DNA of 64,000 nucleotides from Apostichopus japonicus (taxonomy: Eukaryota; Echinodermata; Holothuroidea; Aspidochirotida; Stichopodidae): assembly GCF_037975245.1 (NCBI RefSeq), contig NC_092570.1, positions 14,095,001 to 14,159,000 of the forward strand. The letters are read 5' to 3'. Made by a program: the position numbers and the translations under genes. Below the pieces are notes generated by a model. That model searched no databases. It had not been told where the DNA came from and saw only the letters and a program-made list of their open reading frames with translations. Below, in pieces: positions 51,594 through 64,000 of this stretch (position 1 is the first letter of the stretch; each line of letters opens with the position of its first letter).

Positions 51594-51617
<24 letters not shown>
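51594..51617. repeat. (CA)n microsatellite
   Basis: Twelve CA dinucleotides. Overlapping Pro- and Cys/Val-rich open frames nearby come from this run and the adjacent C-rich tract. Confidence 0.9.
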
Positions 51618-52607
51618 GTACTTGTCCAGTGGTATGAAGGCAGAGTGAAACCCATTGACAATTTAACATCAATTACAATTTCCAAATTATCTGTAAACAC
51701 GTCAACAATCAGTAGTAAATAGCAACTGTTTCTTCAGAAATTCAAGTCACTCCAAATATTTAGATGCATACACATTTCATTTGAATTGGTGTTTGTTTAT
51801 AATTTGTATGTTAAATTATTCGACTGCCTCTCGTTGCTATGGACAATTTTAACTGTTAATCTGGCACACTGCCAAAAATGTCTGCAGAGCAGTTCAATGA
51901 TTACTGTTGGATGTAAAAGTATCTTCACTGTTACCAAGCATTTTTCGATCATTGATGACCATTACAACATTAGCTCTTAATTTCAATATGCAAAATAAGA
52001 TGGAACTTAGCTATCAACATACATGACTAAAACAAATTGTTGAGGCCCATTTAAGTGTTGACACATTTGTTTGAATGACAAGCTACTTTCTCAAAAGTAT
52101 CATCCATATGCTGTGGAACCGATTATAAATGCAAAGTTACGATATTTTGAACTAATTTAATTTTGTATTTTGGGACAAACCATGTTGAAAGCACACAAAC
52201 GTTTAAGGAAAAACAAAAATAAACCTCTTATAACAGTCTACAAATACAGAATATGAAATGCTATATTTGGTACAAAAGCACCGAAAGAGGAAAGGAAGAC
52301 AAAAGCAAAAAGAAAACTTTGGTGAAAACCAGGATATATATGAAAAACAGTAGCATAGTCTGGGAAAATGATCAGTTCCATGCAGAGGAATGTACAAAAC
52401 ATGCAAGAAGCATTGAACATAAGCATAACTCTTAATGGCAGTCATACTTATTGTACCTGTCTACTCCTGAAAAGGAGGGTAGGGGGAGGGGGGAGAGGGG
52501 TTTCGAATGAATATAGTTAAAGCTATGAAGATGCGACAGTTGGTGAGGATGAGTTACCTGAAGCTTTTGAAGAAAAAGTAAAGCAGGGCAAAATAGCTTT
52601 GTTGGGG

Positions 52608-55600
52608 TCACCTTGGGCTCAAAGGTGCGGCCCTATTGGAGATTCTGTGGCGTTGCCAGAGGGTCACTTTCCACAGGATGGGAGCCAGACAGAGGCTGAG
52701 TGTTGTTATGCTGAGGATCAGAAGATAGACCTGCAGGGAAGAGAGAAAAAAATTACAAATTAAATTTGCTGTACAGTACAAACTAAGACCACTCCTGGGA
52801 AAGGAAAGTGGAGGTATTAACAAAAGTGTTTTTAATTTAAACGGCCGCCAGGTGATAAAAGGAGGTGTCTGTCTTTTAACGAGGGGAAGGTCTACATACC
52901 TCTCTGGAGAGAAGGCCCAGGCGTCTTCCTCTGCTACCGAGTACGAACGAGAATTCACTGACTTGAGCAAGTCCGGCAGAGACCACCCACCTGATGTTGT
53001 GGTTGCCCTGAGGTAGCAGCCTTCCGATCACAAACAAGACCGTCATAAACTATCAGGGAATAAAATGATGAACAGATGAATCAAAAACATTGGCATTGTG
53101 GTCCAGAATAGTTCTTATGACCAGGGGTTGGACATTAGTGACTAATTTGGGGTATTTCTCCCAGAACACAGGCATGAAAAAAATTTGTATATCAAAAGTG
53201 GGGTGACGCGGACATAGGCGTAGGAGCCCAATTTTATATGGGGGGGCTTTAACGACTTGCCCGAAAATATAACCAAAATTGTTCGCGCAGGGTTCAGCAT
53301 GTTAGTGTGCATATCATATAGGCATGCACCAGTTATTACATTGCATGCCAATAACATACAATCATTTGCCGTGTTATTACCCTTCCATATTGGTTAGAAT
53401 TATTTGGGAAGTCGTTACCATAATAATGATGATCATAATATCAGTTTAACCGTTGAAAAACACATTGCAAATTATTTTTCTTTCAGTAGGTGCCCGAAAA
53501 ATTTTCATCATATTGCCCAAATTTTCACAAAAAATTTGGTTGGGGGGGGCTGCAGCCCCCCCGCCTCCTACGCCTATGGACGCAGGACAGGTGTGTGAAC
53601 GTCTTTCCCCAGTATAGATAATACAGTGACTGGAGTCAACGACTGGAGTCAAGAAATTCACGGGCATATGAATGGACTCGAACTTAAAAATATGGAGCAC
53701 CTCCATCATCACATCTCTGGTCCTATTAGTTTATATAGGTTTTACTTTAAATTCTATATATAGCATACAGTTTGGCCAGCAAATATTGCAAAAGAAGTCT
53801 CGTAGTACATACCTTAATAAGTACAACTGATATCGTCAACCTTAGAAGAATTGTCAACTCATATGCCACGAAGGTTGGAAAGATATGTAAACCTGGGAAA
53901 TTTAAACAGATGAAATTATTCTTTTTTATTTAGTGTGTTTGTAAATTCTTATGATATATTGTGGGACAAAAGAGAAAGAAATTATGAGAATTTCACTAAA
54001 AATAGATTAGTCGTCTTCAGGTTTCAGTGGTCAATTTTTATATATATTAGTTTGTTTATGCATCTGTTGAAAACTATTGTTATTTGAATATTAAAATTTG
54101 GTAAGCAGTTTGGTACGAGATGCCATGAAACAACAGAATCCCCTGAAGGGATGACGGCTGGATGAACAGCTAGATGAACATTATGCAACTACATTAATTT
54201 ACATGCATAGCAGCATGTTTATACAGTTGCTGTTTTTTTGCTATATATTGCTTCTGTTATTCCATAATACTAGCTTATTTACCTGCTACGGCATAGCAGA
54301 ATACTATGAAAAATGGCCTTATTGGTGCATAAAATCCATATGATTTATAGGAGATATCATAAACAAACACTGGCAATACCACAGAATGGAAGCCTGAGCA
54401 AACTTGAAATGCATCCTTAATAGAAATCCCTCCCTGCCGAAGACCAAAAAAGTTGATACCTCGTTTCATATTTAAGCAATTTTGTGATTTAAGGAATTTG
54501 TATTTAAAAGTTATTCTGAAGTCTTTTTAGCTTTCATCACTGCATTGTTGCACAATACTGGTGCATTCAATGGCACTGTACGAATCTTGTCACACTAAAT
54601 CCAGTATATATGTGGTTTTCATCGGATCAGCGCTGAGTAGTTCTAGTTTAAATTTATCAGTGTACAGACTCATGGATACTCAGGTGTGTGTTCACTCAAG
54701 TGTGACTCATTATTGAGCCGTTGCTATGCACTCATAACAAAGGGTTCAAAGGGCAATGATTTAGAGTGTTAAGGTGAGCTTTAAAGGCTTCCATTTAGTC
54801 TTTTCAAAATGTTATGATAAGCAACATTCATAAAACCTCTGCATTGCTATGCATAATATAAACATTAAAATGTTTACAGTAGTTTTAAGATGATGATGGT
54901 TTTTAGTTTATTTGCTCTTCGCAGCAGAAATAACCTTACCTATGGAAGTGAAGAAAATACATCCCAGAAAGTCTCGGATTGGTCCCACGAGTGTTATGAT
55001 TTCCTCCTGGCCGACGATACTGAGCATGACCCCTGCCAGGAAGCAACCTAGCTCCATGGATATTCCGAGGGCATCGGTAACCTACAGGAAGCATCGTAAT
55101 TATATTTCTCTCAATGGTTTCATAACAGACTGCACTTAGGAAAGGTTTGCACATGTATTTCATATGGTGTTCAAAGAGTTATGTTTTGGGTTTATACTGG
55201 AATTTATGAAACAATGGATTAACAATAAACATAACAAGGCCTGCACCTAAGAGCCAACATCATTATCTATTTAACCTCAATGGATTCCAGAGATTGATCA
55301 TGTTTTAAAGGTAAACATTTTAAAATCTGGAATAGCTAGAGAAACATTGCTTGCACGCAAATGTTCCAGATTTGTTGAACTATAACATATCATGACAAAA
55401 ATTCTTCAGCCATTCTTTAATACATATTTGTTTCTCATGAATTGTCTACTGATATGGTTTGCACTTTGACACCAAAAAACACTACCATTTGGATTTGGGT
55501 TATTCCTGATTGGATAATTACGATGTAATGGTTGCCATGGTTGTGTTTATTGCACTCAAATATTCCATTTTAGTTGGACTATAACATATCAAGACACAAA

Positions 55601-58600
55601 AATTCTGCACAGTCATCCTTTAATACATATTTCTTTCTCATGAATTGTCTACTGATGTATTTTTCAGTCTGACACCAAAAAACAAAACTACCATTTGGAT
55701 TTGGGTTATTTCTGATTGGATAATTACAATATAATGGTTGCCATGGTAATCTTTATTGCAATCAACTGTTCCATTTTTGTTGGACTATAACATATCAAGA
55801 CACAAAAATTCTTCACAGCCATTCTTTAATACATATTTCTTTCTCATGAATTGTCTACTGATATGGTTTGCACTTCGACACCAAAAAACACTACCATTTG
55901 GATTTGGCTTAGTTCTGATTGGATAATTATAATGGTTGCCATGGTTATCTTTACTGCACTCAACTGTTCCATTTTTGTTGGACTAAAACATATCAAGACA
56001 CAAAATTCTACACAGTCATCCTTTAATACACTTTTGTTTCTCATGAATTGTCTACTGATATGGTTTGCAGTCCGAAAAAAAACATCTTCTGATTGGAAAA
56101 TAATAATGGTTGCCATGGTAATCTTGATTGCACAAAGTACTCACGGTCAGCATGACTAGAGCCAGTGCTACTGCTGCTAAGACTTGAATCTCCTTGCTAC
56201 CGGTGGCTTTGAGATGAAAGATCATTTTGGGAAGAACTAATTTGCATAACAGGAAAGAAACCAAGACAGCGGCCGCCAGTGCTTTAAAAGAGGAAACGAA
56301 TCGAAGGTGGTCACATGAGTGATATTAATAATCAAACGATACTAAATAATTCAACAATCATAATGACAAAAAAGACCAATGTAGTCCCTGACTGATTGAT
56401 AAATAAGCCTTCATTTGATGTGTAAAAAAAAAACATTGGCAAGACTTCCACATCTGCTCTATCCCCCCAACCCTCTCCCCCACCCTATCCCCACCACTCG
56501 GGACTCAAATATGAATATGTAGAGGGTAGAGGTAATATACCTGCTGCTAACTGACTGATAAATAAGCCTTCATTTGATGTGTAAACAAAACATTGGCAAG
56601 ACTTCCACATTTGTTCTATCCCCCCACCCTTCCCCCCACCCCACCACTCGGGACTCAAACATGAATATGTAAAGGGTAGAGGTAATATACCTGCTGCTAA
56701 TTGATTGATAAATAAGCCTTCATTTGATGTGTAAAAAAAACATTGGCAAGATTTTCCACATCTGCTCTACCCCCCCTTCCCCCGACCCACCACTCGGGAC
56801 TCAAAGATGAATATGTAGAGGGTAGAGGTAATATACCTGCTGCTAATTGCACCAATGTCTTCAAGAGATTGAAGAGCGCCATCAGTGAAGAAACTGACTT
56901 GAGATGACTGGTGGGATCAATCTCTGCCTCTGCCAGAGAGGGCAGTATTGCAATCAACAAACCAAGTTGTACGTCTTGCATGACCAGAATACCAACCATT
57001 GTGGAACCTGCCTCTTCAACATCTACAAAATGAATTCAGAAAAATTTTGATCTATTATTGAAGGTTATCAGATAAAAATGTGCAGTGGAAGGAAACACCA
57101 AATACATTGCATTCCAAAATTAGACACACACTCTTTTGTAACGGCAACACGAGAAGCTAGCAATGAATAAATTTGGTAATTATGTGTTACGGTATGATGG
57201 AAGACATAACATAGTATCAAGCGCAACTAACTTCCACTAGTGAGTCTTCTTACTGAGCAAAATTTACCAGATAAAGTATACTTGTGAAAGGATGAATGAG
57301 GAAGGGGGGGGGGAGAGAAGGAGTGATTGCCAAATTCTTTCAAACTGCATAATAGAATTTGGCATACAAACAGGTCGTATGTATTGATACAGAAAGCTGG
57401 TTCATCTACAGCGACATTCCTTCCATGTGTATTTCCAAATAAGCACAATCTGTTTCTTTAATGGAACAAGTAAAAATTTACATAAACCAACACCCGCACT
57501 CACACAGAAACCAATTCCTTTTATGAGCATTGACAGTACTAATCCTTCTTCACTTCTGGCTACACTAACAAATACCCTAGGGTATTAAACAAGTAGAAAT
57601 TTACATAAACAAACAAACACTCACACACACACAGCAATTGTTATATTCAGGGCTTTGGAGTGTTGCTAAGTAGACTGATTTTGGGGGATAAACCTGTCTT
57701 AGCATACTTTAGAATAATTCCCTGCGAGACAGTAAGAGAGTGTAGATTCCTTAACCCATTACAGCTAAAACAAACACCGTAATACCTTAATGGTCGGCTT
57801 TGACAGAGCGGACTTTGAGAGGATATATTTACAATCAATTCTGAGCTACAGTACTATACATCTCACCAGGCTTAATGGAAGAAATATGCACCGAGTTGTG
57901 CCTCAAGCTAGCACAAACATTAAGTAGTTTCGACCAAATTCACACGTTCAACTAGTGGCCAGTGTAGCTGCACATGTATTGGCCTCTTCTGTATAACTAA
58001 CTTTAATAAGGTTTCATTCCAAATAAATATATACATAATAATAGTAGTAAAGTTTTGTTGCGCCTTCCCAAAAAATTGGTAATTTATCGCTATAAAATAG
58101 TTAGAAAGCGGTATTTGTGTAATTTGTATTTGTTTGTGTGTTCTACACTTTGTATATTTCTAAATTTAAATTTTTCTGTTATATTTCTTTCTAATGTTTT
58201 AATTACACGATATGATCCATAATTTATTATACGATTTTGCTCTAAATTTGTACTTCAACATACGATTATCGCCATTATGTCATGAACTGTACATGATTAG
58301 GCCAATCGGAATGAACAGATTGAAACAACCTTCCGGTTGTCTGTGATCTTTTTTGACAAAACCAGAGCTGCCTCTTACATTACATCTCACCTTTTGCCAT
58401 TTCCCTCTTAATACCAGATGAGCTGAGAAATTTGACTACTAACGGAGTACTGGACAGTGACAGACAGGCAGCCACGAATGCACTGTGTCTGGGAGTGATG
58501 TAGAGGAACGAACCACAGAGAACACAAAACAAGATCATGATGACGCTCAATGAGAGGCTACCGATCACAGAGACACGCCAAACCTAGACAGGAAAAAATA

Positions 58601-61600
58601 AAACAAAGAACATATTAAACACAAGGAAATACAATTTGAAACAAGCTTTAGGTATATGAATTATGCAACATTTGACTTAAAATTAGCAGAGGTCTGTAGA
58701 AAGTTAAGTTTTTTAAATTTAAATATTTGGATGTTGGAGGATTGTTTGTGTACAATTCTAGTGCATTTTCTACAATAAAATCACACATTTGCTCTATTCA
58801 AATGCCACAAAATATTTTGTCATACCAACAATACCACAATCAGCTCTTGCATAAATTGATATATGCTTAAAATACTTCTATGGCAATAACAACTTTCACC
58901 CAGACTTTTAACAGACCTGTATAATTAGGCTACAGGACAAGGCTCAGATTGATTTCAATATCACGGCAACACAAACAAATCAATTTTTGCACTGTGGGGG
59001 CTAATTGCAACAGCATACACACTGTAGTGTCTCTTTACTTGTCCTGGCCAGGTGTCGGTTTTGACATTGAATTTGAAAATTAAACAGGCTTACACTAAAA
59101 ACCTTTTATTTATTTATATTTTTAATAAAGTCAACTTTACACATCTGTATTGACACTAAAATACAAAATTCTAATGTTCATATTTGCAGAGTGTATCTAC
59201 GTAAGTGGGAGAGGATTGCAATAAGCACAACCAGCCAGCCAGCAGAAACAAAAAAAAAACATGATTGTGTAGAGATACAAATCTCACTTTGTATGTTTAC
59301 ATGCACATCTGTGTATAAAGAGGACATTTCACTCTGACGAAACGGTCAAGTTCTGTCCTTAGATATAACGAAAACCATGTCTAAGACAACCCACATCTAG
59401 ACACAGTCCTTCTCAATAAAAAACAAAACAACAACAACAAAAAAGGCACCAAAACCACACATCTATGAAAGGCCCTTCTCAATAAGAAACACAGAAGAGA
59501 AACACCCACCAACACCACACACAGACAGAGAAGCCTTACAGTGTGAATGCAGGGTTGTTCACGGAATAATTCAGTGTTCACATTTTGTGCAGTAGTTAAT
59601 GTTTTCTTTCTCCAGCACGGTGCATCACATACAATGGTACTCTGTACATACAAGATCTGACAATACATCTTTACATTTGTGCACCAATTTCACCCATTTC
59701 ACGTAGTATTGTTGCTATGAGATACCAAATAAATTATTCCCTGCAATTACTGTATGTGTAAATACTACAGGCCTCTGTCAGGTTGTTACAAAGAGACAAT
59801 CCAAACGAAACGTGTGCAGATTTTCAAGCACTGTGCCAAAAACAGAGACTGCAGCAGCTGCAGTACCCCCTGCAGCAAGGCTGAATCACTATCAGAGACT
59901 AGATAATAATCTCAGCGGACCAGCATCACATATTGTGTGAAACGTCAGTTCCAATCGTGTACAACAGACTGTACTGTACATGAGGTTACACATTACCCAG
60001 CTTGGCTGCGGGATGCTGCAGCCCAGCAGGGACAGATAATTGCCCTACACTGGGATGTGCTCACACTGGGCAGCACCGGGCGGCTGCGCCCAGCAGTTCT
60101 GAATGCCGCCCAGCACAAACAGTATTTTAAACATTTCCGCCCGGCACTTTTTTTATGATAATTTAACAAATTTACCATAACCAAAATCTGGGAGAATACA
60201 TGGCACAGAATAGGAAAATAGCACCACCTAAGCATACTTCATGGGCAAAATTTGTTCAGTGGGGAGAGGGTATCCCACCCATGAAATCCCTCTCCCAGGG
60301 TGTGGATCACACTACCGCACAATCTGCCCGGCACTCAAATATTCCTGGGCACATCCCTGCTTACATGAGAACTAGGTCACCCTGTCAGGAAACACTCTGA
60401 AAACTGAGTTGAATTTTGGTACAGAGGAGATGGAGGATGATTTCAATAAATATACATTCGACAATAACAAACAATTCTTTCACACAAACCACTCTGGTTG
60501 AATATTGCAATAGAGTTAGAGTACTTCCAGAGAGGCCAGGTAAACAGATTGGATCAACAACACAAACTGTACTGTAAATAGCTTTTATTTACACTTCCCC
60601 TGAGTCTCCCCGCTTGATTTCATCAATCTATCATTAACATTTACGTTGTGCTTTCGTAAAGGCCTTCTGTAAACAACTCCATCACAGAAGTTAATCCTCA
60701 GTTGTGCAAATATTAAACGGTAGAATGCATATGGAAAGGTTACCAAAACTTCAGTACTAAATTGTGTGTGTGTACATTGGTTCTATATTCATGTACAAAA
60801 CCAGATGGCATTTTGCAATTTACTTGAGTAAACAATTACAGATTTGATTTTGAGCTGATATCAAAAAGATCGAGGCAAGCTTTCACATCGGTTTAGGCAA
60901 AATTTATGTTGATATGATTTTCACAGTTCAGACCTAAACATCTGTTTTTTTAATTTGTTTATTTACAATCTCAATTCATGTTATTTTGCTGACTTTGTGA
61001 ACTTTTTGCTATATCTATTTGAACATTTCTTCTTCAGTTCTGATTCTTATGTGTACATTCACACCTACCTGACATTTCAGTATGCTTCCCCTTCCAAAAT
61101 ATTAAAATATTATTATAATTTTTTTAACTCTAATTTCTCCCCATTGTTAGGTTGTTAGGAAAAGATAATAACATGGATAAATGTGTTTAGTAATCTTCTA
61201 TGAACAATTTTCATTTGTGTAAAAAAAAAAAAAAAACACAAATATATTCATATTTTTGCAGTTATAAGAAATTTTTGCATTACCTTACGGATCTTTTCAG
61301 GCGAGAATTCTAAACCAACGGAGAAAAGAATCAGAAAGGCACCAAATTCTCCGATCGTTTCAATCTGAACAACGGCCTGTAGGTACAAAAAAGGTGACAG
61401 TTAGGGTGGACAAAGGCAACCTATCCTTTGTCTATATTATTTTCATTTAATTATAGCCATAGAAGGACTGTTCAAAAAAAATTCTGCTAGATATGAACAA
61501 GACCGCATAATAAAATCATAAAGCCTTCTGGCCTTTGCTGTCCAAAGATAATTTTCAAAGTTTTGATACATGCACGTTTTTCTCTTCATATTGCCAGTCT

Positions 61601-63857
61601 GGGCCACTAGCTCTCAAATCTATCGTTAAAAGAATAAAAGAGCAAATTTTCTACTACTCTATAACAAACACAGACAAGAAAATCTAAAATTAATCAAATT
61701 TCCATCTGATAGTATTGTGTACTAGCTAATCACTACCATGCTTCACTGATTTGCATCTATAGACCAGTTAAGGAGATTCCAGTCCGATAAGTCGATCAGA
61801 CAACTGATATTTGCTACAAAGCAATCTAAGACTGAAAAGAATCTGACAATATTCTACTATTATGTAGATAACAACAAAATCTTTTGTCTTCTTGCTTTGC
61901 TCAAATATTTACTACTCAGAAACTGGCCTGGCAGTAATCATTGCCATATAAATGAACTATAAACGGAATTTTTAAAAAAAAACAATGAAAAGTTGGGAAG
62001 TGACTGAAATGGGGGCGGGAAGTGGGAGGGATGGGGGAAGGAGAAGGGCAAGGGGGAGGGGATGGAGGAGGGGGAAACAGAACTTGCAAGATCTTAGCAA
62101 AGTGGCAAAGAAGGAGCAGTGGGGAGTTGAGGGAGAATAAATAAATCAACAAGATTTCATGACTTACCTTGACCAAGTTAAAGCCATCTGAACCCACAAG
62201 CACACCGGCAATGATGTACCCGAACATGGCAGGAAGACCGATCGCCACGCAGAGCCAACCAATCACGACTGCTAAAACCACCACCAGAATTATATCCTGA
62301 ATAGTCATGGAGAAAATCTTGCATTATGCATAGAAATAATGATACATCATCTGCACCCACTTATCCACACCCTCGCTAGGAAATATCGGATATATATAGG
62401 ATATCGTATTGTTTTTGAAGGATATATATGTGGAACAAAGTGTGATAAGAAGGTGGCTTCCCTTGTTGTCTGATTCATATTAAATGAGGTATCTATTTAC
62501 TATTATCATAGCTATGCTTAATTGTAAGGATGTGTCCCACAGAAAGTGCATTTCCAAGAAACAAGAACAAAACACACTTCCTAGATAAATCCTTCACAAA
62601 GAAGAACATTTTCTTATGGATATTTCTTAGTAAAGAGTGTGGAAAATTGGGTGAATTATGTAATGTTATTTAAGCAATTTTAAGGGCAATCTATCAACAA
62701 ATTCAAAATATATAATCAACATTCATACTGTAAACCCCAATTTGCATGATTACTCACTCAGAGAATTATCTGTGTTTTTTCTATTAAGATAAATGTTCAA
62801 CTGTTCTAAATTAAAAAAATGTTCTATATACTCACAAACACATAATAAATATGCAGAAATAAATATTTAAAACATGAGAAAGTCAAAGCAAACATTTTTG
62901 TTATTTAAAACAAAGGCTGAATGGTTGTGTTTTGGACTTTGCTTATAATTTGCACCAGGACAAAAGTTTTGAAAAAATATCATTTTTCAAATTTATCAAA
63001 TAAAAATAGATAATTTGAAATTCTTGCAAATTGGCTATTATTTACCCACAAAAGATGATGATCTTCAAGAGGCATGGTGGTGTCTTTCGGTTTAGTCAGG
63101 ATGTATTGGTTGTTGTTGGTATCTACCAGAATACTCATCTCTCTCTCCTCCTCCTTCTCAGAGTGGTTGGAACGGGAGAAGCGGGACAGCTCTTGCAGTC
63201 TTATGACCGCCTCTATATTTGAACCTTCGATCTGTAGGTTAGAGTTGGGAGCTACAGTATGGATTTATGTTCGGCGCAAAGATGAACGATTATTTGAAAA
63301 GACTACTGTAATTGTTCTCTACGAGAAAATTGTTCTCCATTGTTCTCTACGAGAAAACTATGAAGTATTCCATCACCCTTTTATAATGTATGGGCTTGAC
63401 CCACCATCAATGAGTTAGCTAACATTGTTGACCCAACAACCACCCATATAAAGCCCCCTTCTAACATTCAAGCTAATTCAAGTTTTGTCACGGATATTGT
63501 GGATTGTGTATATATTGTATAAGCAAAGTTGTAATTTACGAGTCAAAATCTGAAGAAAATGAAAACGAAAGAATAAAAGAGAGTCACCTTCTTGGATTGG
63601 TCAAAGGCGTGCTCCAAGATACCGCTCTCTAATTTATCCGCTGCGACTGCTACCTCTTCCAGTACTTCGTCCAGCATGGCTTCTAATTTATTGTGGCTGG
63701 AGTTGGCCATTTTCAGATGTTCTTGGTACTGCAGCTGTAACTTCTCTACGGCCAACAGGTCGTTGTACTCTTGCTCCTCTTTCAATGTAGCAATCTTCAG
63801 AGCTTCCAATCTCTCGAGGCTACTCTCTTTCATATTGTTTACATCCTTATAATTTCC
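52608..63857 (-). CDS. TMCO3: TMCO3-like cation/proton antiporter, 5' end beyond the window
   Basis: Eleven exons (high to low): 63588-63857, 63046-63231, 62168-62296, 61284-61376, 58391-58583, 56837-57022, 56145-56281, 54940-55081, 53813-53892, 52900-53049, 52608-52730. Phases join exactly to 562 residues and a TGA at 52610-52608. The first exon is a Glu/Lys/Leu-rich coiled coil. The next ends before the membrane domain with '[13 protein letters not shown]'. The rest is a KefB/CPA2-type Na+(K+)/H+ exchanger fold with about 11-12 hydrophobic segments, including '[14 protein letters not shown]', '[20 protein letters not shown]', '[13 protein letters not shown]', 'QDVQLGL', 'MELGCFLAG' and '[15 protein letters not shown]'. 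These match transmembrane and coiled-coil protein 3, 677 residues in human. The signal peptide and first exon(s) lie beyond 64000. All visible exons are intact. Confidence 0.9.
53213..53578. mobile_element. MITE with CATAGGCGTAGGAG ends
   Basis: CATAGGCGTAGGAG at the left and CTCCTACGCCTATG at the right are inverted repeats. Flanks GACGCGGA and GACGCAGG agree at the first five of eight positions, consistent with an aged 8-bp duplication. It lies in a TMCO3-like intron. Confidence 0.72.
55375..56135. repeat. ~200-bp tandem repeats in a TMCO3-like intron
   Basis: The phrase 'actataacatatca' recurs near 55380, 55576, 55785 and (changed) 55982, so there are nearly four copies of a ~200-bp unit. 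Each unit also holds 'tgaattgtctactgat' and 'ggttgccatgg'. The array stops just before exon 56145-56281. Confidence 0.88.
56388..56850. repeat. ~150-bp tandem triplication spanning a TMCO3 splice donor
   Basis: Three copies with starts of 'ggtaatatacctgctgctaa' at 56531, 56681 and 56827. Each unit includes the last bases of exon 56837-57022 and its GTATAT donor on the minus strand. Only the copy at 56827 adjoins the rest of the exon. Confidence 0.88.
57030..58380. other. TMCO3-like intron; no other feature recognised
   Basis: AT-rich intron with a G run at 57305-57312 and short CA-rich stretches. No exon in either direction is supported. Confidence 0.5.
60050..60359. mobile_element. MITE, second copy of the CAGGGATGTGCTC family
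   Basis: Left end CTGGGATGTGCTCA (one change from CAGGGATGTGCTC) and right end GGGCACATCCCTG. It shares the ends of the 42564-42839 element. Flanks contain similar CCTACA/CTTACA, a possible eroded target duplication. It lies in the long TMCO3-like intron 58584-61283. Confidence 0.6.
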
Positions 63858-64000
63858 CTGTAAAAACAACAGCAAGATAACAACAATAAAAATAATTGGA
63901 AGGAAGGATTATTATGATAATAATAAATCAAGTTTCATTCCTATTTTGCAATTAAGGGTCTGGTGGGAATTTTTAAGCACTTCAGTGTGACTAGCAGTCA

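Larger units (their letters stand above)
48106..52600 (-). other. Probable 3' UTR and intergenic DNA of the TMCO3-like gene
   Basis: AT-rich with no coding exon. It holds a SINE-like repeat (49340-49745), a C-rich low-complexity tract (51420-51500) and a (CA)n run (51594-51617). The minus strand has an AATAAA at 48249-48244 that could end a very long UTR; this is speculative. Confidence 0.35.

Noticed and set aside
51139-51722. Six overlapping frames on both strands rich in Pro, Gly or Cys-Val
   Set aside because: They come from C-rich and CA-repeat low-complexity sequence; no conserved motif or exon signals.
54275-54469. A 64-codon open frame on the minus strand between TMCO3-like exons, ending at a GTAAAT
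   Set aside because: Exon 54940-55081 (ending ATA G) joins exon 53813-53892 (GT TTA CAT) in frame to give the expected I-G-L-H, so no exon is needed in between and none of its residues fit the family.

Overview
This is a window of an animal nuclear genome: short exons with GT/AG splice sites, long introns, no operons, and many transposons. An ectodomain of several Ig domains joined through a membrane segment to an intracellular NACHT, plus metazoan genes for a UIF/FYTTD1-type mRNA export adaptor, a TMCO3-type antiporter and an arylacetamide deacetylase, point to a marine deuterostome. An echinoderm, probably a sea cucumber, is my inference; no search was possible.

Layout. 1-8.2 kb is gene-poor: an (AT)n tract, a tandemly arranged tRNA-like SINE carrying a well-formed hammerhead ribozyme on the minus strand (54-510), a LINE relic and an 8-bp-TSD MITE. 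8.2-21.6 kb (+) holds an Ig-Ig-Ig-Ig-TM-NACHT-LRR-like gene with several frame breaks; its introns carry a 3.2-kb fold-back DNA transposon with 1.1-kb inverted arms, two nested hAT-like MITEs and a probable solo LTR. 23.7-26.1 kb is a 5'-truncated LINE. 26.7-32.0 kb (-) is a four-exon arylacetamide deacetylase whose first intron was invaded by a LINE and then by a MITE in the LINE tail; a decayed deacetylase 3' end lies at 33.6 kb. 33.9-34.3 kb is a palindrome with two divergent hammerhead-like motifs. 35.4-45.1 kb (+) is a 12-exon FYTTD1/UIF-like gene with a run of tiny symmetric exons coding Arg/Asn/Gln-rich peptides. 52.6-63.9 kb (-) is the 3' part (11 exons) of a TMCO3-like K+/H+ antiporter; its 5' end lies beyond the window. 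FYTTD1-like and TMCO3-like genes converge tail to tail.

The protein genes do not form a pathway: one is a putative innate receptor, one an ER lipid/xenobiotic esterase, one a nuclear mRNA export factor and one an organelle membrane antiporter. The unusual content is in the mobile DNA: a SINE-hammerhead tandem unit, hammerhead-like Penelope-type sequences, a fold-back element built from an inverted copy of its own 3' end, and several MITEs sharing one internal ~100-bp module.

Exon coordinates were derived by hand from splice sites and reading phase. For the FYTTD1-like, TMCO3-like and AADAC-like genes the phases close exactly, which strongly supports these models.
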